This document shows positions 54,601-63,212 of a DNA stretch of 64,000 nucleotides, piece after piece (positions within the stretch are counted from its first letter, which is position 1; every line of letters begins with the position of its first letter). The DNA is taken from NCBI GenBank assembly GCA_039621445.1, contig CP154955.1, forward strand, positions 42,927,540 to 42,991,539, given 5' to 3'. The notes beneath the pieces were generated by a model that was not told the origin of the DNA, made no database searches, and saw nothing but the letters and a program-made list of their open reading frames with translations. A program made the translations under genes and the position numbers. This stretch comes from Euglena gracilis. Lineage: Eukaryota; Euglenida; Euglenophyceae; Euglenales.

Positions 54601-55895
54601 CACTTCCGCTGGATGAGCTTCTCAATCATCTCGTTGAGAGCCTGTTCGCGTTCACCCGAACAACGGAAGAATTTCCGGTTCATGAGCTTAGCGCCATCCT
54701 TGAGCTCGATTTTGCAAACACCGAACGGACCGCGAGTCGCGGGGTCGATGTCGCAGGCGTAAACTGGGTTATCCAGTACACCATGAAATTCGCGAGTAAT
54801 TCGCGAACAATAGTCAGCAGACTTGGGGTGTTGGTCCGCACTCTCAATGACCGCAGAAATCTGCGTTGAGGGTGTGGCATCACCATTGGTAACAAGGTAT
54901 CTTGGCACACGCAAATCGGATATTCCGAATGCGTCGAAGGAACAAACGCGAAAAATGATTTCTTTAACAGGTGGTAATAATATACCACAAAAATCCTCAA
55001 ATAGTGGTACATCAGTGGGTAAATCCCACCAATGAAAACACACATAGGATAATTGGTGAAACCAATCCGCATTCGGATTGACGGGTATGAGGAGAGCTCC
55101 TCGCGCTTCATCACGGAGGATTTTCTCCACCACATCCGGGATAAGTTTTGGGGGAGGGTGCATCCATAGCACCGTATCACCCCAAATTTTTAGAAACGCG
55201 TTGGAATGTCGCGACCAAGATCGCGACAAGCGTGCATGCGCTTTTGATGAAAACGCATCAATTTCCAACTTCAAATCGAAGGAATCAGCCAAAGCCGCGA
55301 TTTTGGAGAACCATTCCTCCAAATTACGGTATTGACCAAAATTAAAGGCGTTCCATACGCGCATCGCGTATGTGTTGACCTGGTTCGCGGGTTGAAGAGC
55401 GGTAACGCAATTCAGGGATCCGCAAACATAGGTCAAGGGTGTGTCATCCACACTCCCTAGAGGCATTCCCAAGGGTTGATGGGTTGGATGGGTGCATACC
55501 CAGTCCATATCATGCCAGATGGAGGTGGGGGAGATGTGTGACACGGATTTCGCGGTCCCAAACAACAAGGCAATACCTCGTTGTTGGAGCACTTGATGTA
55601 CGGTCGCGCATTGCGAACCGCAACCAAGTGTATGGTTGCGCGAAATCGGGATTAGTGTTGGTGTTTGGACTAGACATCCACAATCGAAATCTGGCTGGGC
55701 GGAAATTCTCCTACAGTGCACACATTGGAAGGAAGTGTCGGAGTAGTGGTCCTGGTCGCGCATGTTGGTCTGGTGGGGGTGTGTGTAAAAGTTGGGATGC
55801 GCTGTTGTAGCTGCTGGGGGGTGTACAGATGTATCTGAAAGCGATACATCTGGTGTAAAACGGGGTATTGGTGCAGCTGGGCGACTACTCGACAC
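51648..55895 (-). pseudogene. pol: Pol: RT, RNase H, integrase, chromodomain
   Basis: One frame of 1,416 codons has in-frame stops at 53493 (TAA), 52839 (TGA) and 52608 (TAA). RT motifs are WRLVLDYRYLN, SIFDLEDGFHQMHL, LPMGVKNGPAMFQRM and VYIDDVLVG (about residue 558). RNase H starts YVLEVDSSDYAVGGVLSQ (~718) and runs across the first stop. The HHCC finger (YHNHGHPG ... CQICQ) spans the second. Integrase core has CMDFLELEP and, after the third stop, IVSGQD and GNGGAEVAV, so the middle catalytic Asp of D,D,E is Gly. A chromodomain ends the protein (DDFVVDKIIDHK, YWKVRWKGYGPEEDTWEPAS), a histone-reading module that directs chromovirus insertion. The N-terminal ~390 residues before RT, with CVHCRR, are unusual. 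Confidence 0.92.
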
Positions 55896-56734
55896 CGTAC
55901 GTACTTCAGGCCTTGGGCTTTCGTCTTGTAACCCAGTGGAACGAGGGGGGTACCGCTACTCGCTTGCCCTGCCTCATGGGAAACGGAAGTTGGTGTGTCG
56001 ATGGGCAGGGGGTGAACTTTCTCGGTACACCCGGTGTGGAAAACGTTGGTTGGTGTGGTTGGTAATGGGGTAAAAGTTTTCGAAAACGGTGTGAAAAAAT
56101 TGGTGGGTATCGCGGTTGACGCCACAGGTGATGAGGGTTTGGGGAGCAATGAAGAGAATGGTGATGTGTGCAACCCGTGGGAGTGGCAATCCACTACCAG
56201 CCGGTGCTGACGTAAAAAGGGGTATCCCAGAATTACGTCAGAACCAAGGATTCCGGATTCGTATCCCCAGGAATCCGGAAAATTTTGCGGTTGGGGGGTG
56301 TGTGTGTGGTGCTTGGGGACGGGGGGTAGGACTATGTCCAAAAAGCATCCCAAGTCACCACCGCACATGGGGGTGTTGTCAGCCGTCGTAATTTTGATCG
56401 GCTTCTTGGCTTTCACCAAGACGGGGGTTGGTATCAACCCGAACCGAAAAAGTAGTGCAATGCGACAACCAGTGTCAATGAGAATTTTGACTATTGCACA
56501 AGAATTTTGAATTTTGATTTCCGCTTGGACCAAAAGTTCCATGGGGGGTAGGCAAAGTGAAGGGTCTGGCGAAAATACGTTTTCTTGCCAGCTTTCCCAT
56601 GAACCCTTTCCTACTTTGCACAACAGTCCGAGCGGAAAGTTGGAGTGGGGGGTGGGGGACCCGAAAATTTTCCGGGTACCGACCAGGAAGGCAGATGGGC
56701 AGGGGGGGCAGGGTTGATCAGGTCCTACCTCCAT
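55670..56734 (-). CDS. pro: Retropepsin ORF of the giant element
   Basis: 354 codons. VKILIDTGCRIALLFRFGL holds the catalytic DTG (residues 87-89). ITTADNTPMCGG follows (flap side), then GSDVILGYPFLRQHRLVVDC with the ILG motif (168-170), completing a single retropepsin domain. The C-terminal 170 residues are Pro/Thr/Ser-rich. The ORF overlaps the start of pol by 226 bp in a different frame, with pol in the -1 frame, so a -1 frameshift is the likely route to pol. It probably matures Gag and Pol. Confidence 0.85.
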   Translation of the reverse strand: MEVGPDQPCPPCPSAFLVGTRKIFGSPTPHSNFPLGLLCKVGKGSWESWQENVFSPDPSLCLPPMELLVQAEIKIQNSCAIVKILIDTGCRIALLFRFGLIPTPVLVKAKKPIKITTADNTPMCGGDLGCFLDIVLPPVPKHHTHTPQPQNFPDSWGYESGILGSDVILGYPFLRQHRLVVDCHSHGLHTSPFSSLLPKPSSPVASTAIPTNFFTPFSKTFTPLPTTPTNVFHTGCTEKVHPLPIDTPTSVSHEAGQASSGTPLVPLGYKTKAQGLKYVRCRVVAQLHQYPVLHQMYRFQIHLYTPQQLQQRIPTFTHTPTRPTCATRTTTPTLPSNVCTVGEFPPSQISIVDV

Positions 56735-56840
56735 CTGTTCATCAGCCCAGAGGTCCGTGCCCTCGGACCTCGGGCTCCCCTACCCAGGTCCGAACCGGCC
56801 GAATAGCCGGCTATGGACCTTTTAGAGGTATACACGGATT

Positions 56841-58358
56841 TCAACGTGCGCACCGCCGTGCGGGCCTCGTCGAAATCGGTATCCGTGGTCTCATCCCCCT
56901 CCCTGCCCGAAGCCGGGGTGTCATCTCCAAACAAGATATCTTGAAACCGACTTTATGGCGGTTGGAGGAGTGACCCTTGTCACCACGATTCATACCGCGA
57001 TGACGTTGGCCAGGGCGGGGAGAACGAGAACGCGGACATTTGGATGAGTGGTGATCACTCGATCCACAAAGCGAACACCGCGATTTGTGTCTCGATTCTG
57101 GGTAACGGGGCGATCGGTTTCCGCATTTCCTGTCAGACCGTCGTGGTGACCGGATATCCCGTCGACCATGACCGGTGTATCGGGGTTTTCCTGATGAGGA
57201 TCGCGAAGAAGATGATCCGCTTCGCGAACGCGATCGCGATGGCTCGCGATCAGAATCACGCTTCTTGGCTGGGGCACCGCGTGACCTAACCCGAGGGGTA
57301 CCGTGTTTCCGCTCATCGCGGAACGGGATCCGGGGGCTAATACCACCGAAACGGGGACCCGATGACCGTGAATTGCCCGATTGGCGTGAAAACGCGGAGG
57401 AACCCGAACCTCGTGATGGGGTCGAGCCTCGCGGACTCTGAATACGCTTACGCGCTTCAGGATTAGGACATTCCCGAGACATATGTCCCGATTTGTTGCA
57501 CAAAAAGCACACTTTATCCGTGGCTGGGTCTGAAGAACGCGGGTATCGCATTTTCGATCCCGTGGTTGGTGAGGTGGGTGAAACCGGTGATTTTTGCAAT
57601 GCGTTCACCGAACCAGCCGGTAATCCAGCGGTTGGGTGTGTGTTATACGCGCATTGGATCTGACTAAGAAGCTGTGATAGCTTCAACTGCTTGGAAACGT
57701 AGTTCCAGCGTTGGTCAAGAGTCATTGCATTACCCGCCAACTCCTCACGATGGATATCCTTGATGAGGCTAGGCGTGAAATGCATGAGAACAGCGTCAAA
57801 CTGTTCGCGCATTTGCTTTTCACCGAGTTCATCCACTTCAGCGGCAAGTCCCAACCATTTGGCATACCAAAGGTCAATGGACTTCCACTTGCGGTCGGGT
57901 GGGGCGCATTGCCGCCACTTGGTCTCCAGGGTAATCCTAGCGACCAAACTTGAACTGGTGGAAGCGTATTGCTCCTCCAGGTCATCAAAGGAAACGCGGT
58001 AGCGAATGACAAGTTGTCGTGCGCGCTCCTTCTCATCCCTAGGGAGGCAATCGATGAATTCCATTTTGATCACCTCCGGGGTTGTGTCCTGGGTTGGCCC
58101 TTTCAATGCCCTGTAGTACTCCCAGTCCCGGAAAAACTGTCTGCATGTAGTTGGATCACCGTCCCATTGGGGTTTCACCTTATTCGCGACTGCGATGGCG
58201 CCCTTGGAGTCTTTCTGAAAAACCCGTTGGCCCTCGGTGGTATTCCGTGGATTCGGGCCCGGGTGCGCTCGAGCACCAAGCGTATCCTTTCCGGATTCTT
58301 GTCGGAATCGCGAAATTTCTGGCGAAGGTGAATCCTGGTACCGGAAATCCGGTCGCAA
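56841..58358 (-). CDS. gag: Gag with two CCHC zinc knuckles and RS-rich linker
   Basis: 505 codons. Residues ~60-230 resemble a retrotransposon capsid (VKPQWDGDPTTCRQFFRDWE, WKSIDLWYAKWLGL). CFLCNKSGHMSREC (284-297) and CSLCGSSDHHSSKC (428-441) are CX2CX4HX4C knuckles that would bind element RNA. Between them lies an Arg/Ser-rich stretch (EPSRSRSRSGSSSSRSSSG), unusual for Gag and like that of SR splicing proteins. The frame is continuous with the ORF upstream except for a TGA at 58407. The last ~35 residues look frameshifted; the frame ending at 56725 (GDETTDTDFDEARTAV) reads better. Confidence 0.88.
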   Translation of the reverse strand: MRPDFRYQDSPSPEISRFRQESGKDTLGARAHPGPNPRNTTEGQRVFQKDSKGAIAVANKVKPQWDGDPTTCRQFFRDWEYYRALKGPTQDTTPEVIKMEFIDCLPRDEKERARQLVIRYRVSFDDLEEQYASTSSSLVARITLETKWRQCAPPDRKWKSIDLWYAKWLGLAAEVDELGEKQMREQFDAVLMHFTPSLIKDIHREELAGNAMTLDQRWNYVSKQLKLSQLLSQIQCAYNTHPTAGLPAGSVNALQKSPVSPTSPTTGSKMRYPRSSDPATDKVCFLCNKSGHMSRECPNPEARKRIQSPRGSTPSRGSGSSAFSRQSGNSRSSGPRFGGISPRIPFRDERKHGTPRVRSRGAPAKKRDSDREPSRSRSRSGSSSSRSSSGKPRYTGHGRRDIRSPRRSDRKCGNRSPRYPESRHKSRCSLCGSSDHHSSKCPRSRSPRPGQRHRGMNRGDKGHSSNRHKVGFKISCLEMTPRLRAGRGMRPRIPISTRPARRCAR

Positions 58359-58406
58359 ACCCTCTTGGTCACCCGTAATACGGGGACTCTCCGGTGTGGG
58401 GGTGTG

Positions 58407-59387
58407 TCACGCATGCAACGTGTGACCCACTCCCCGTGTACGGGTTTGGCTCATTCCACGCACAAGCATGGAATGATGCATATCTTGATGGAGACTTGGC
58501 GGAATCGCCGTGTTTTCCGCAAATTCGGTTCCCGTAATGGGAAATTCATCCGAAAACTGGGTTTGGGTTGTGGACAAGGCCAATGGTGGCACAATTCGCG
58601 GAATCGCGGATTGTGACACTCGGGACACGGGTGGTGGTGGTGCCTGTGCACCCAGAGCCGGGTTATGAAAACGCGACTCTGGAACGTTTGGCGCATCTTC
58701 GGCAATGCATACTGCCGAATTGTGGTGTGAAACCCGCTGTTGGTTGGACACATTATCCAAACCCACAGACAAGTCATGCACACTTTGCTCCAAATGCTCA
58801 ACGAGTTGGAGTTGGCCGCAAATACGGTCAACTTCATCCTCCAAAGCGCAAATACGCTTGCGGTAACGGGAAAAGTCATCCAAGTGCGGAATCCTTTCGG
58901 AAATTCCGGTAACGTCTTGGACAAGTTTCCCGTTAGACTTATCCAATAATTGTAGTTGTCCCATTAATGCTTTTACAGCATTTGAGAGAATCTGCAAAGG
59001 TGATGTTACCTTGGTTGGTGTGGTGGTGGGTGCAACCGGTGCAGGGTTATCCGACAACGCGGTTGTGGTACCCACGGGCAAATTTCCGAATTGTGGCTTA
59101 TTCAACAACACGAAAATTCGCTCATCCAACCTGGTAATCTCACTTTGTGTGGATCGGGCATTCCGATTCACCGATTCCTCAAGCCTTAATAGGCTGTTGC
59201 AGAAATCTTGCAAGGTTTCCTGATTGTTAGTGAGCATTTTGTCATAAAATGCCTTGAAATCAGGGTTCTCGGTAAGCCGAGAACTGGAACCTGCAGGTAG
59301 AGACTGCATTTCCGTTACTTTGGTAGACACCGATGCATACCGGCTCTGGAGTTCCCCAATAGCAGTTCTGGCTCTGGAGTTCCCCAA
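58407..59387 (-). CDS. Coiled-coil ORF of the giant element, second part
   Basis: 326 codons in the same frame as Gag, from which only TGA 58407-58409 separates it. Heptad-like helices recur: GELQSRYASVSTKVTEM, LSNAVKALMGQLQLLDK, ICALEDEVDRICGQLQLV and EHLEQSVHDLSVGLDN. The C-terminus is Pro/Ser-rich. Together with the ORF before it this probably formed an ~820-residue filamentous or scaffold protein, perhaps fused to Gag. No known family. Confidence 0.65.
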   Translation of the reverse strand: MGNSRARTAIGELQSRYASVSTKVTEMQSLPAGSSSRLTENPDFKAFYDKMLTNNQETLQDFCNSLLRLEESVNRNARSTQSEITRLDERIFVLLNKPQFGNLPVGTTTALSDNPAPVAPTTTPTKVTSPLQILSNAVKALMGQLQLLDKSNGKLVQDVTGISERIPHLDDFSRYRKRICALEDEVDRICGQLQLVEHLEQSVHDLSVGLDNVSNQQRVSHHNSAVCIAEDAPNVPESRFHNPALGAQAPPPPVSRVSQSAIPRIVPPLALSTTQTQFSDEFPITGTEFAENTAIPPSLHQDMHHSMLVRGMSQTRTRGVGHTLHA

Positions 59388-60811
59388 TCCTGAATACCGC
59401 TAATGCCCGGAACTCGGTGGGAAAGTGCGGAATAGCTCTGTTGCAAACCCGCAATGGCCGAGTTAATCCCGCCAATGTCGGATTGCAACTGCAACTGCAG
59501 GGAATCCTGCCGTTGTGCTACTTCCGTTACTTTCGCGCTCAGATTGGATAACCCAACCTGATTCGCGTCACAACAGCAGGTTTTCTGTTCCAAACGGGAA
59601 AGTCGCTCCTCCAACTGCCGCACATACGTGTGGGGAGCAAAATTCTCGTTGGCTTGTGACTGGAATTGCCGAAACTTTTCCGTTTCATCGCACAACTGCA
59701 TAATGCGGTGTTGCGATTCATGGAAAGTTGCGGACAATGTGGTGAAATGGTCCATAGACACAAATCCACCACTACTGGATGTTGCAGACGAGGAATCTCG
59801 TGCATGCAATTGTTGTTGCAAATGCAACAACGCGGATAAACAGGACTCCATTTGTCCCGATAACCGTTGTAGTGAGTCATGCAAGTGCAGAAACTTGGAG
59901 TCATTCCGGGTTTCCGCTTCATGCATGCATTCACTAATTTGGCGGAAGTTTCGCGGGAGTTGTTGGCACATTTTGTCAAAGGTTTCCCGAAAGTTTGCAA
60001 GGTCAATACCCGCACTTTCGAAATTCCTCTGGCAATATTTGCCAACTTCCCGCAAGTAATTCCAGCAGTATTCCAGCTTGGTGAAGACATGTTTTTGGTT
60101 GTCCTCATCAAACTGGAGCACTTTGTTGAGTGCGGTTGCACAATCTGCAACGCATTGTTGCACATGGTTGAACTGCCTCACAAGGGGGTGATCCCCTGGA
60201 AGCCGAGCAACGATATCCTGCACATCCTCAGCGGTAAGGAGCTCACCAGCGCCCTGCCCATAGCCATCCATGGGTTGGGACGTGCCAGAGAATTCTGGTA
60301 CCACTAGGCGAGTCTCCGGTTGCCAAGGTAGTGTGGGATAGCACCCAAGATCGGGTGGTGGTGGCAAAGCTCTGTAAGGGCTTGCCGGTGGAAGAACGGG
60401 TGGTGGTTGAAATAAACACGGGGTTTCCAGCCCACCATCACCAGAGAAGCCCGGTGGCGGAATCACCACGGGTCTCTCCGGTGTGCGCAGCTGCACCATT
60501 GCCGCAGACAGAGGCGAGTACCCCCGCTGTGGCAAGGTGAGTGCGGAAGAGGCCGCATTAGCCTCTGAAGCCAATGATGTGGAGTGCTCATCGCCGACCA
60601 CTGTCAATGATGACAAATGTTGCAATCTTGACAATTGAACCAATTGTGCCTCATCGGCACAGGAACTGGAAGCACTTTCACATAAAAGCTTCCAATCCCC
60701 ATTTTCTTGGTCAATGTCTTGCAATGGTGCCTGTAATAAGGCATAATTGAATTGATGGTTGGGGCCTGTGCTTGGCATCTTTCTGATGACAAAAACAGCA
60801 AAAACCCACAA
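59315..60811 (-). CDS. Coiled-coil ORF of the giant element, first part
   Basis: 498 codons; the first ORF after the PBS. Residues ~1-165 are Pro/Ser-rich and probably disordered. The rest is helical: FNHVQQCVADCATALNKVLQ, LHDSLQRLSGQMESCLSALL, QLEERLSRLEQKTCC, AKVTEVAQRQDSLQLQLQ. The ATG at 60781 (MPSTGPNHQF) is as good a start as the first. Near the end a 19-bp string (GGCTCTGGAGTTCCCCAAT) occurs twice 28 bp apart (about 59341 and 59369), where the frame passes to the next ORF. Ogre/Tat elements also carry an ORF before gag, but this one is not recognisably related. Confidence 0.65.
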   Translation of the reverse strand: MWVFAVFVIRKMPSTGPNHQFNYALLQAPLQDIDQENGDWKLLCESASSSCADEAQLVQLSRLQHLSSLTVVGDEHSTSLASEANAASSALTLPQRGYSPLSAAMVQLRTPERPVVIPPPGFSGDGGLETPCLFQPPPVLPPASPYRALPPPPDLGCYPTLPWQPETRLVVPEFSGTSQPMDGYGQGAGELLTAEDVQDIVARLPGDHPLVRQFNHVQQCVADCATALNKVLQFDEDNQKHVFTKLEYCWNYLREVGKYCQRNFESAGIDLANFRETFDKMCQQLPRNFRQISECMHEAETRNDSKFLHLHDSLQRLSGQMESCLSALLHLQQQLHARDSSSATSSSGGFVSMDHFTTLSATFHESQHRIMQLCDETEKFRQFQSQANENFAPHTYVRQLEERLSRLEQKTCCCDANQVGLSNLSAKVTEVAQRQDSLQLQLQSDIGGINSAIAGLQQSYSALSHRVPGISGIQDWGTPEPELLLGNSRAGMHRCLPK

Positions 60812-60967
60812 AACTAAGCAGTTGTGCTGGCACCAGAGGGGCTGTAACGGGTAATACCGTACAGAACCTTCCGGAGCCTGCTCGTCTGCTTAGACGTTGA
60901 CTAGAAGCCAGGAGCTGACGCTGCGACCGTGCAATAACGGTGCAGGGGCCCTCCGCTGCCAGTCAGC

Positions 60968-60999
60968 GTAGGATCGTAACCAATCTGCTACCAAGTGTA
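60968..60999 (-). repeat. Duplicate of the LTR-PBS junction
   Basis: The 32 bp here are identical to 61037-61068, which comprise the last six bases of the 5' LTR, the PBS and a few bases beyond. The offset is 69 bp. So the leader holds a second potential primer-binding site. Confidence 0.85.
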
Positions 61000-61040
61000 A
61001 TACTTGATAGTGTTTCTTTCTGTATGGGCTGTATGTGTAG

Positions 61041-61062
61041 GATCGTAACCAATCTGCTACCA
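61041..61062 (-). promoter_or_regulatory. Primer-binding site, initiator tRNA-Met type
   Basis: On the element strand, TGGTAGCAGATTGGTTACG directly follows the 5' LTR. Its complement ends TCTGCTACCA, as do eukaryotic initiator tRNA-Met molecules. The extended complement GGATCGTAACC resembles the initiator-specific T arm. Confidence 0.85.
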
Positions 61063-61377
61063 AGTGTACGTCTGATTACCAATTCCCCTTTCCCAATTCC
61101 CAAAAGCCTTCGCTTTCGCCTTGGCGCACCTACTTGGGAACTGAAAATCAGAGTAACAGAAAATCCCTTTTCCCACTTCCAAAGAAGCAAAGCACAGAGC
61201 AATGCAGGGAGGACGGACTGGATAACCAAATCCGGTCCGATGGAAAGGAAGGAAAAGATATAAAGAAGAATACCACCTGTGGAGAGAGAAGGGGCACCCT
61301 TTAGGAGATCCTAATAGGATCTGCTTCCATCCTAACTTCCTCAACGGAAGGGGACAGAAGCATACGCCTGGTACACA
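61063..61377 (-). repeat. 5' LTR of the giant element
   Basis: 315 bp with the same ends as the 3' LTR; 306 of 315 positions are identical. The palindrome AGATCCTAATAGGATCT is at 61306-61322. Confidence 0.95.
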
Positions 61378-61382
61378 GTATG
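61378..61382. repeat. Target-site duplication, right (GTATG)
   Basis: Identical to 44814-44818. Confidence 0.9.
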
Positions 61383-61576
61383 ACTGAATGGTCGCACGAA
61401 CCTGGCACTTGTAAGACACGGATGGTGGGGGTCGAGTCAAAAGGTGACTCAGAGGCTGTTGTGGCTCGCTCGTGAGGGTGGCAGTCCCAAAACCAATTGT
61501 TTTCCTCCACAGGAACTACAAGGCCAGGGAGCGCGGTGGCGAACCTTGTGTCCCAAAGAAATCCTTTTTTGACCAC
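61383..61576 (-). pseudogene. Open frame interrupted by the giant element
   Basis: The minus frame reads VVKKGFLWDTRFATALPGL and PTIRVLQVPGSCDHSV up to the target site. After removing the element and one duplication, the same frame continues on the left side at 44813 with NRTCADCQGRGSLVTCED and TSKKVQGDL to a stop at 44668. An open frame crossing the empty site supports older coding sequence here, possibly part of the retroelement fragment at 61516-62028. Function unknown. Confidence 0.4.
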
Positions 61577-62028
61577 GAAAGCGCGGCCCGCAAAGTGTAC
61601 AAGGAAGACCCATTGCGCTTTGTTTTGGACGAAGGCCCAGGAGGTCGGGGGGGGGGCAGATCAGTTGACCGGCAATAGGGGAGGTCATTCCCGTGTTGTG
61701 GGACAGGTGGAGGGTGTGGAGGCCGTGGGAGTGTCAAGGGGTCTCTTGGAATAAAGTGTGTGCGGTTGACATAGAAAGCACGTGTTCTGCATCGTGGTGC
61801 AGGCATCAGTACTGTTCCCCGCACACGGGACAAGGTGACCAGCGGAAGGCTTCCTGATCGCGTGCGAGGTAGTTGCAGTGATTGCAAAGATGGCGACCAT
61901 GCTGGCGCTAGGACCACTACGTGTCCCCTGGCGGTGAGGAGACGCTGAGCAAGGGCTGGTAAGCTTTTGAATGGTGGGTTCGTCCACAAGGCCTTCTCTG
62001 TACACCAATCCTTGGTGAAGCAATCCAT
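61516..62028 (-). pseudogene. Retroelement RNase H-type extension fragment
   Basis: The minus frame starts MDCFTKDWCTEKALWTNPPF and continues LPALAQRLLTARGHVVVLAPAW. The pattern D-x-F-x-x-D-W, then W-x-N-P-P-F, then a helix and V-x-A-P-x-W is the extension found after RNase H in some algal DIRS-like and gypsy-like pol proteins. The DIRS copies here show the relative YANPPWSIIQ. The C-terminal half is Pro-rich and uncertain. Upstream sequence at 62050-62130 is a simple repeat, so the fragment is truncated. Confidence 0.5.
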
Positions 62029-62073
62029 GCTCTCTTCCCCATAGTTACGAAATTTGTAGATGGAAGTTAGGAA

Positions 62074-62124
62074 ACCTCAACCTCAATACCTCTATACCTC
62101 AACCTCAACCTCAATACCTCAACG
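62074..62124. repeat. CCTCAA-type hexamer repeat
   Basis: Repeats of CCTCAA with TACCTC variants over about 50 bp. Confidence 0.8.
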
Positions 62125-62573
62125 TCAATCCAGCCTTAACTCCTCTCAGGGGCTTTCTGCAGATGGCCTTAGATTTCAGCCATGCTGCATGGTATTCAAT
62201 TTCAGAAATTAGCCAACTTTTGTTGAATAGAAATCATTGCACAAACACCCTAATTTCTCGCCAATTACCCCCCCCCAAAAAAAAATGCTTAGATATGATT
62301 GGGGTTGGTGCGCGTCACGGGGGGGGGTCACGGGGAGGGTCACGGGGGAAGGTGCCACTTTGGAGGCAGCATCCAGGTTGTTGCATCCAATTACGAGAAG
62401 GGCGGTACGCATCCTAAAATGAGTGACTTTTGGCTGCAAGACGTAATCATTTTTGGCTATTTTTGGGCCATTTTTGAATAAAAAAATGCCCTTTGGTTTG
62501 AACGTGGTCGCTTTTGGTGATTTTTATCACCAAAAATGGTCTTTTTTCAATTTTTCGAAAACAAATTTTGTCA

Positions 62574-63210
62574 ACCCCCCCCCAAATTAAAACGACCCCC
62601 CTTCTAAACCGAGCTACCCTCCCAAACCGACCCATTGCAGAATTTCAATCAAAAAAATAAGTAAGCCCATGCCAAGTTGGATGACGAACATGCACAACAT
62701 AATGGAAGGTGTCAACGGAAAAGCGTCCACTATTATTGAAAAGTTAGGATTTATGACCTAAAATTAGGATTTTACCCCAAAAATTAGGCAGTGGCTTCCA
62801 AATTTTGGAGCTTGCACCTCAAATTGCACATTTTCCTTCGAAAAGTTGGCTTTGGAACCCAAAAAATAAAAAAAATACTTATTTAACATCTAAAATTTGA
62901 CGTTTGCACCCAACATTTACACAGTTTGTCATCAAAAGTTGGATATTACAGACAAAATTTAGCATTTGCTCCCGAAAATTAAGCATTTGCATCCAAAGTT
63001 AGGCATTTGTCGCTCAAATTTAGCGATTGGCCGACCATTGAGCATTTGCCAATTGAAATTGCCTTGCTAAGATCAACCCGCTTCCGTCACGTTGTCGGCC
63101 AGCCGTGTGTTCCCCCTGAAACCGAACCCCTGTCTAAACCGACCCCCTCCAGTATTTCTGCCAACCCAAAAGTCCTAAACCGACGGGTCGGTTTAAATGG
63201 GAGGGAGGGT
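62574..63210. mobile_element. Non-autonomous TIR element, copy 2
   Basis: Direct-orientation copy of 644-1283. The left end is degraded (AAATTAAAACGACC where copy 1 has ATTTAAACCGACC). The right end reads GGGTCGGTTTAAATGGGAGG. Both copies share AAGTTGGATGACnAACATGC, the ~22-bp array (about 62755-63062) and CCGTCACG.TGTCGGCCAGCC. No ORF. Confidence 0.75.
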
Positions 63211-63212
63211 TA

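Larger units (their letters stand above)
44819..61377 (-). mobile_element. Giant Ty3/gypsy chromovirus-like retrotransposon, 16,559 bp, complete ends
   Basis: Everything expected of an LTR element is present in order on the minus strand: 5' LTR, PBS for initiator tRNA-Met, coiled-coil ORF, Gag with CCHC knuckles, protease, RT, RNase H, integrase with chromodomain, extra ORFs, polypurine tract and 3' LTR. A GTATG duplication flanks it. The integrase after RNase H and the chromodomain place it in Ty3/gypsy near the chromoviruses. Chromoviruses are usually 5-8 kb, so this is two to three times normal, through about 2.4 kb of 5' coding sequence and about 5.5 kb of env-position sequence. Seven in-frame stops and several frame changes mean it is no longer autonomous. 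Confidence 0.95.

Noticed and set aside
45958-60811. A variant genetic code in which stops are read as sense
   Set aside because: Both TAA and TGA occur at the interruptions, the count fits random decay for the LTR divergence, and other ORFs end in the same codons. Not needed, though a consensus would settle it.
61037-61068. A tRNA gene at the CTGCTACCA string
   Set aside because: Only the 3' end of a tRNA-like sequence is present and it adjoins the LTR; it is a primer-binding site.
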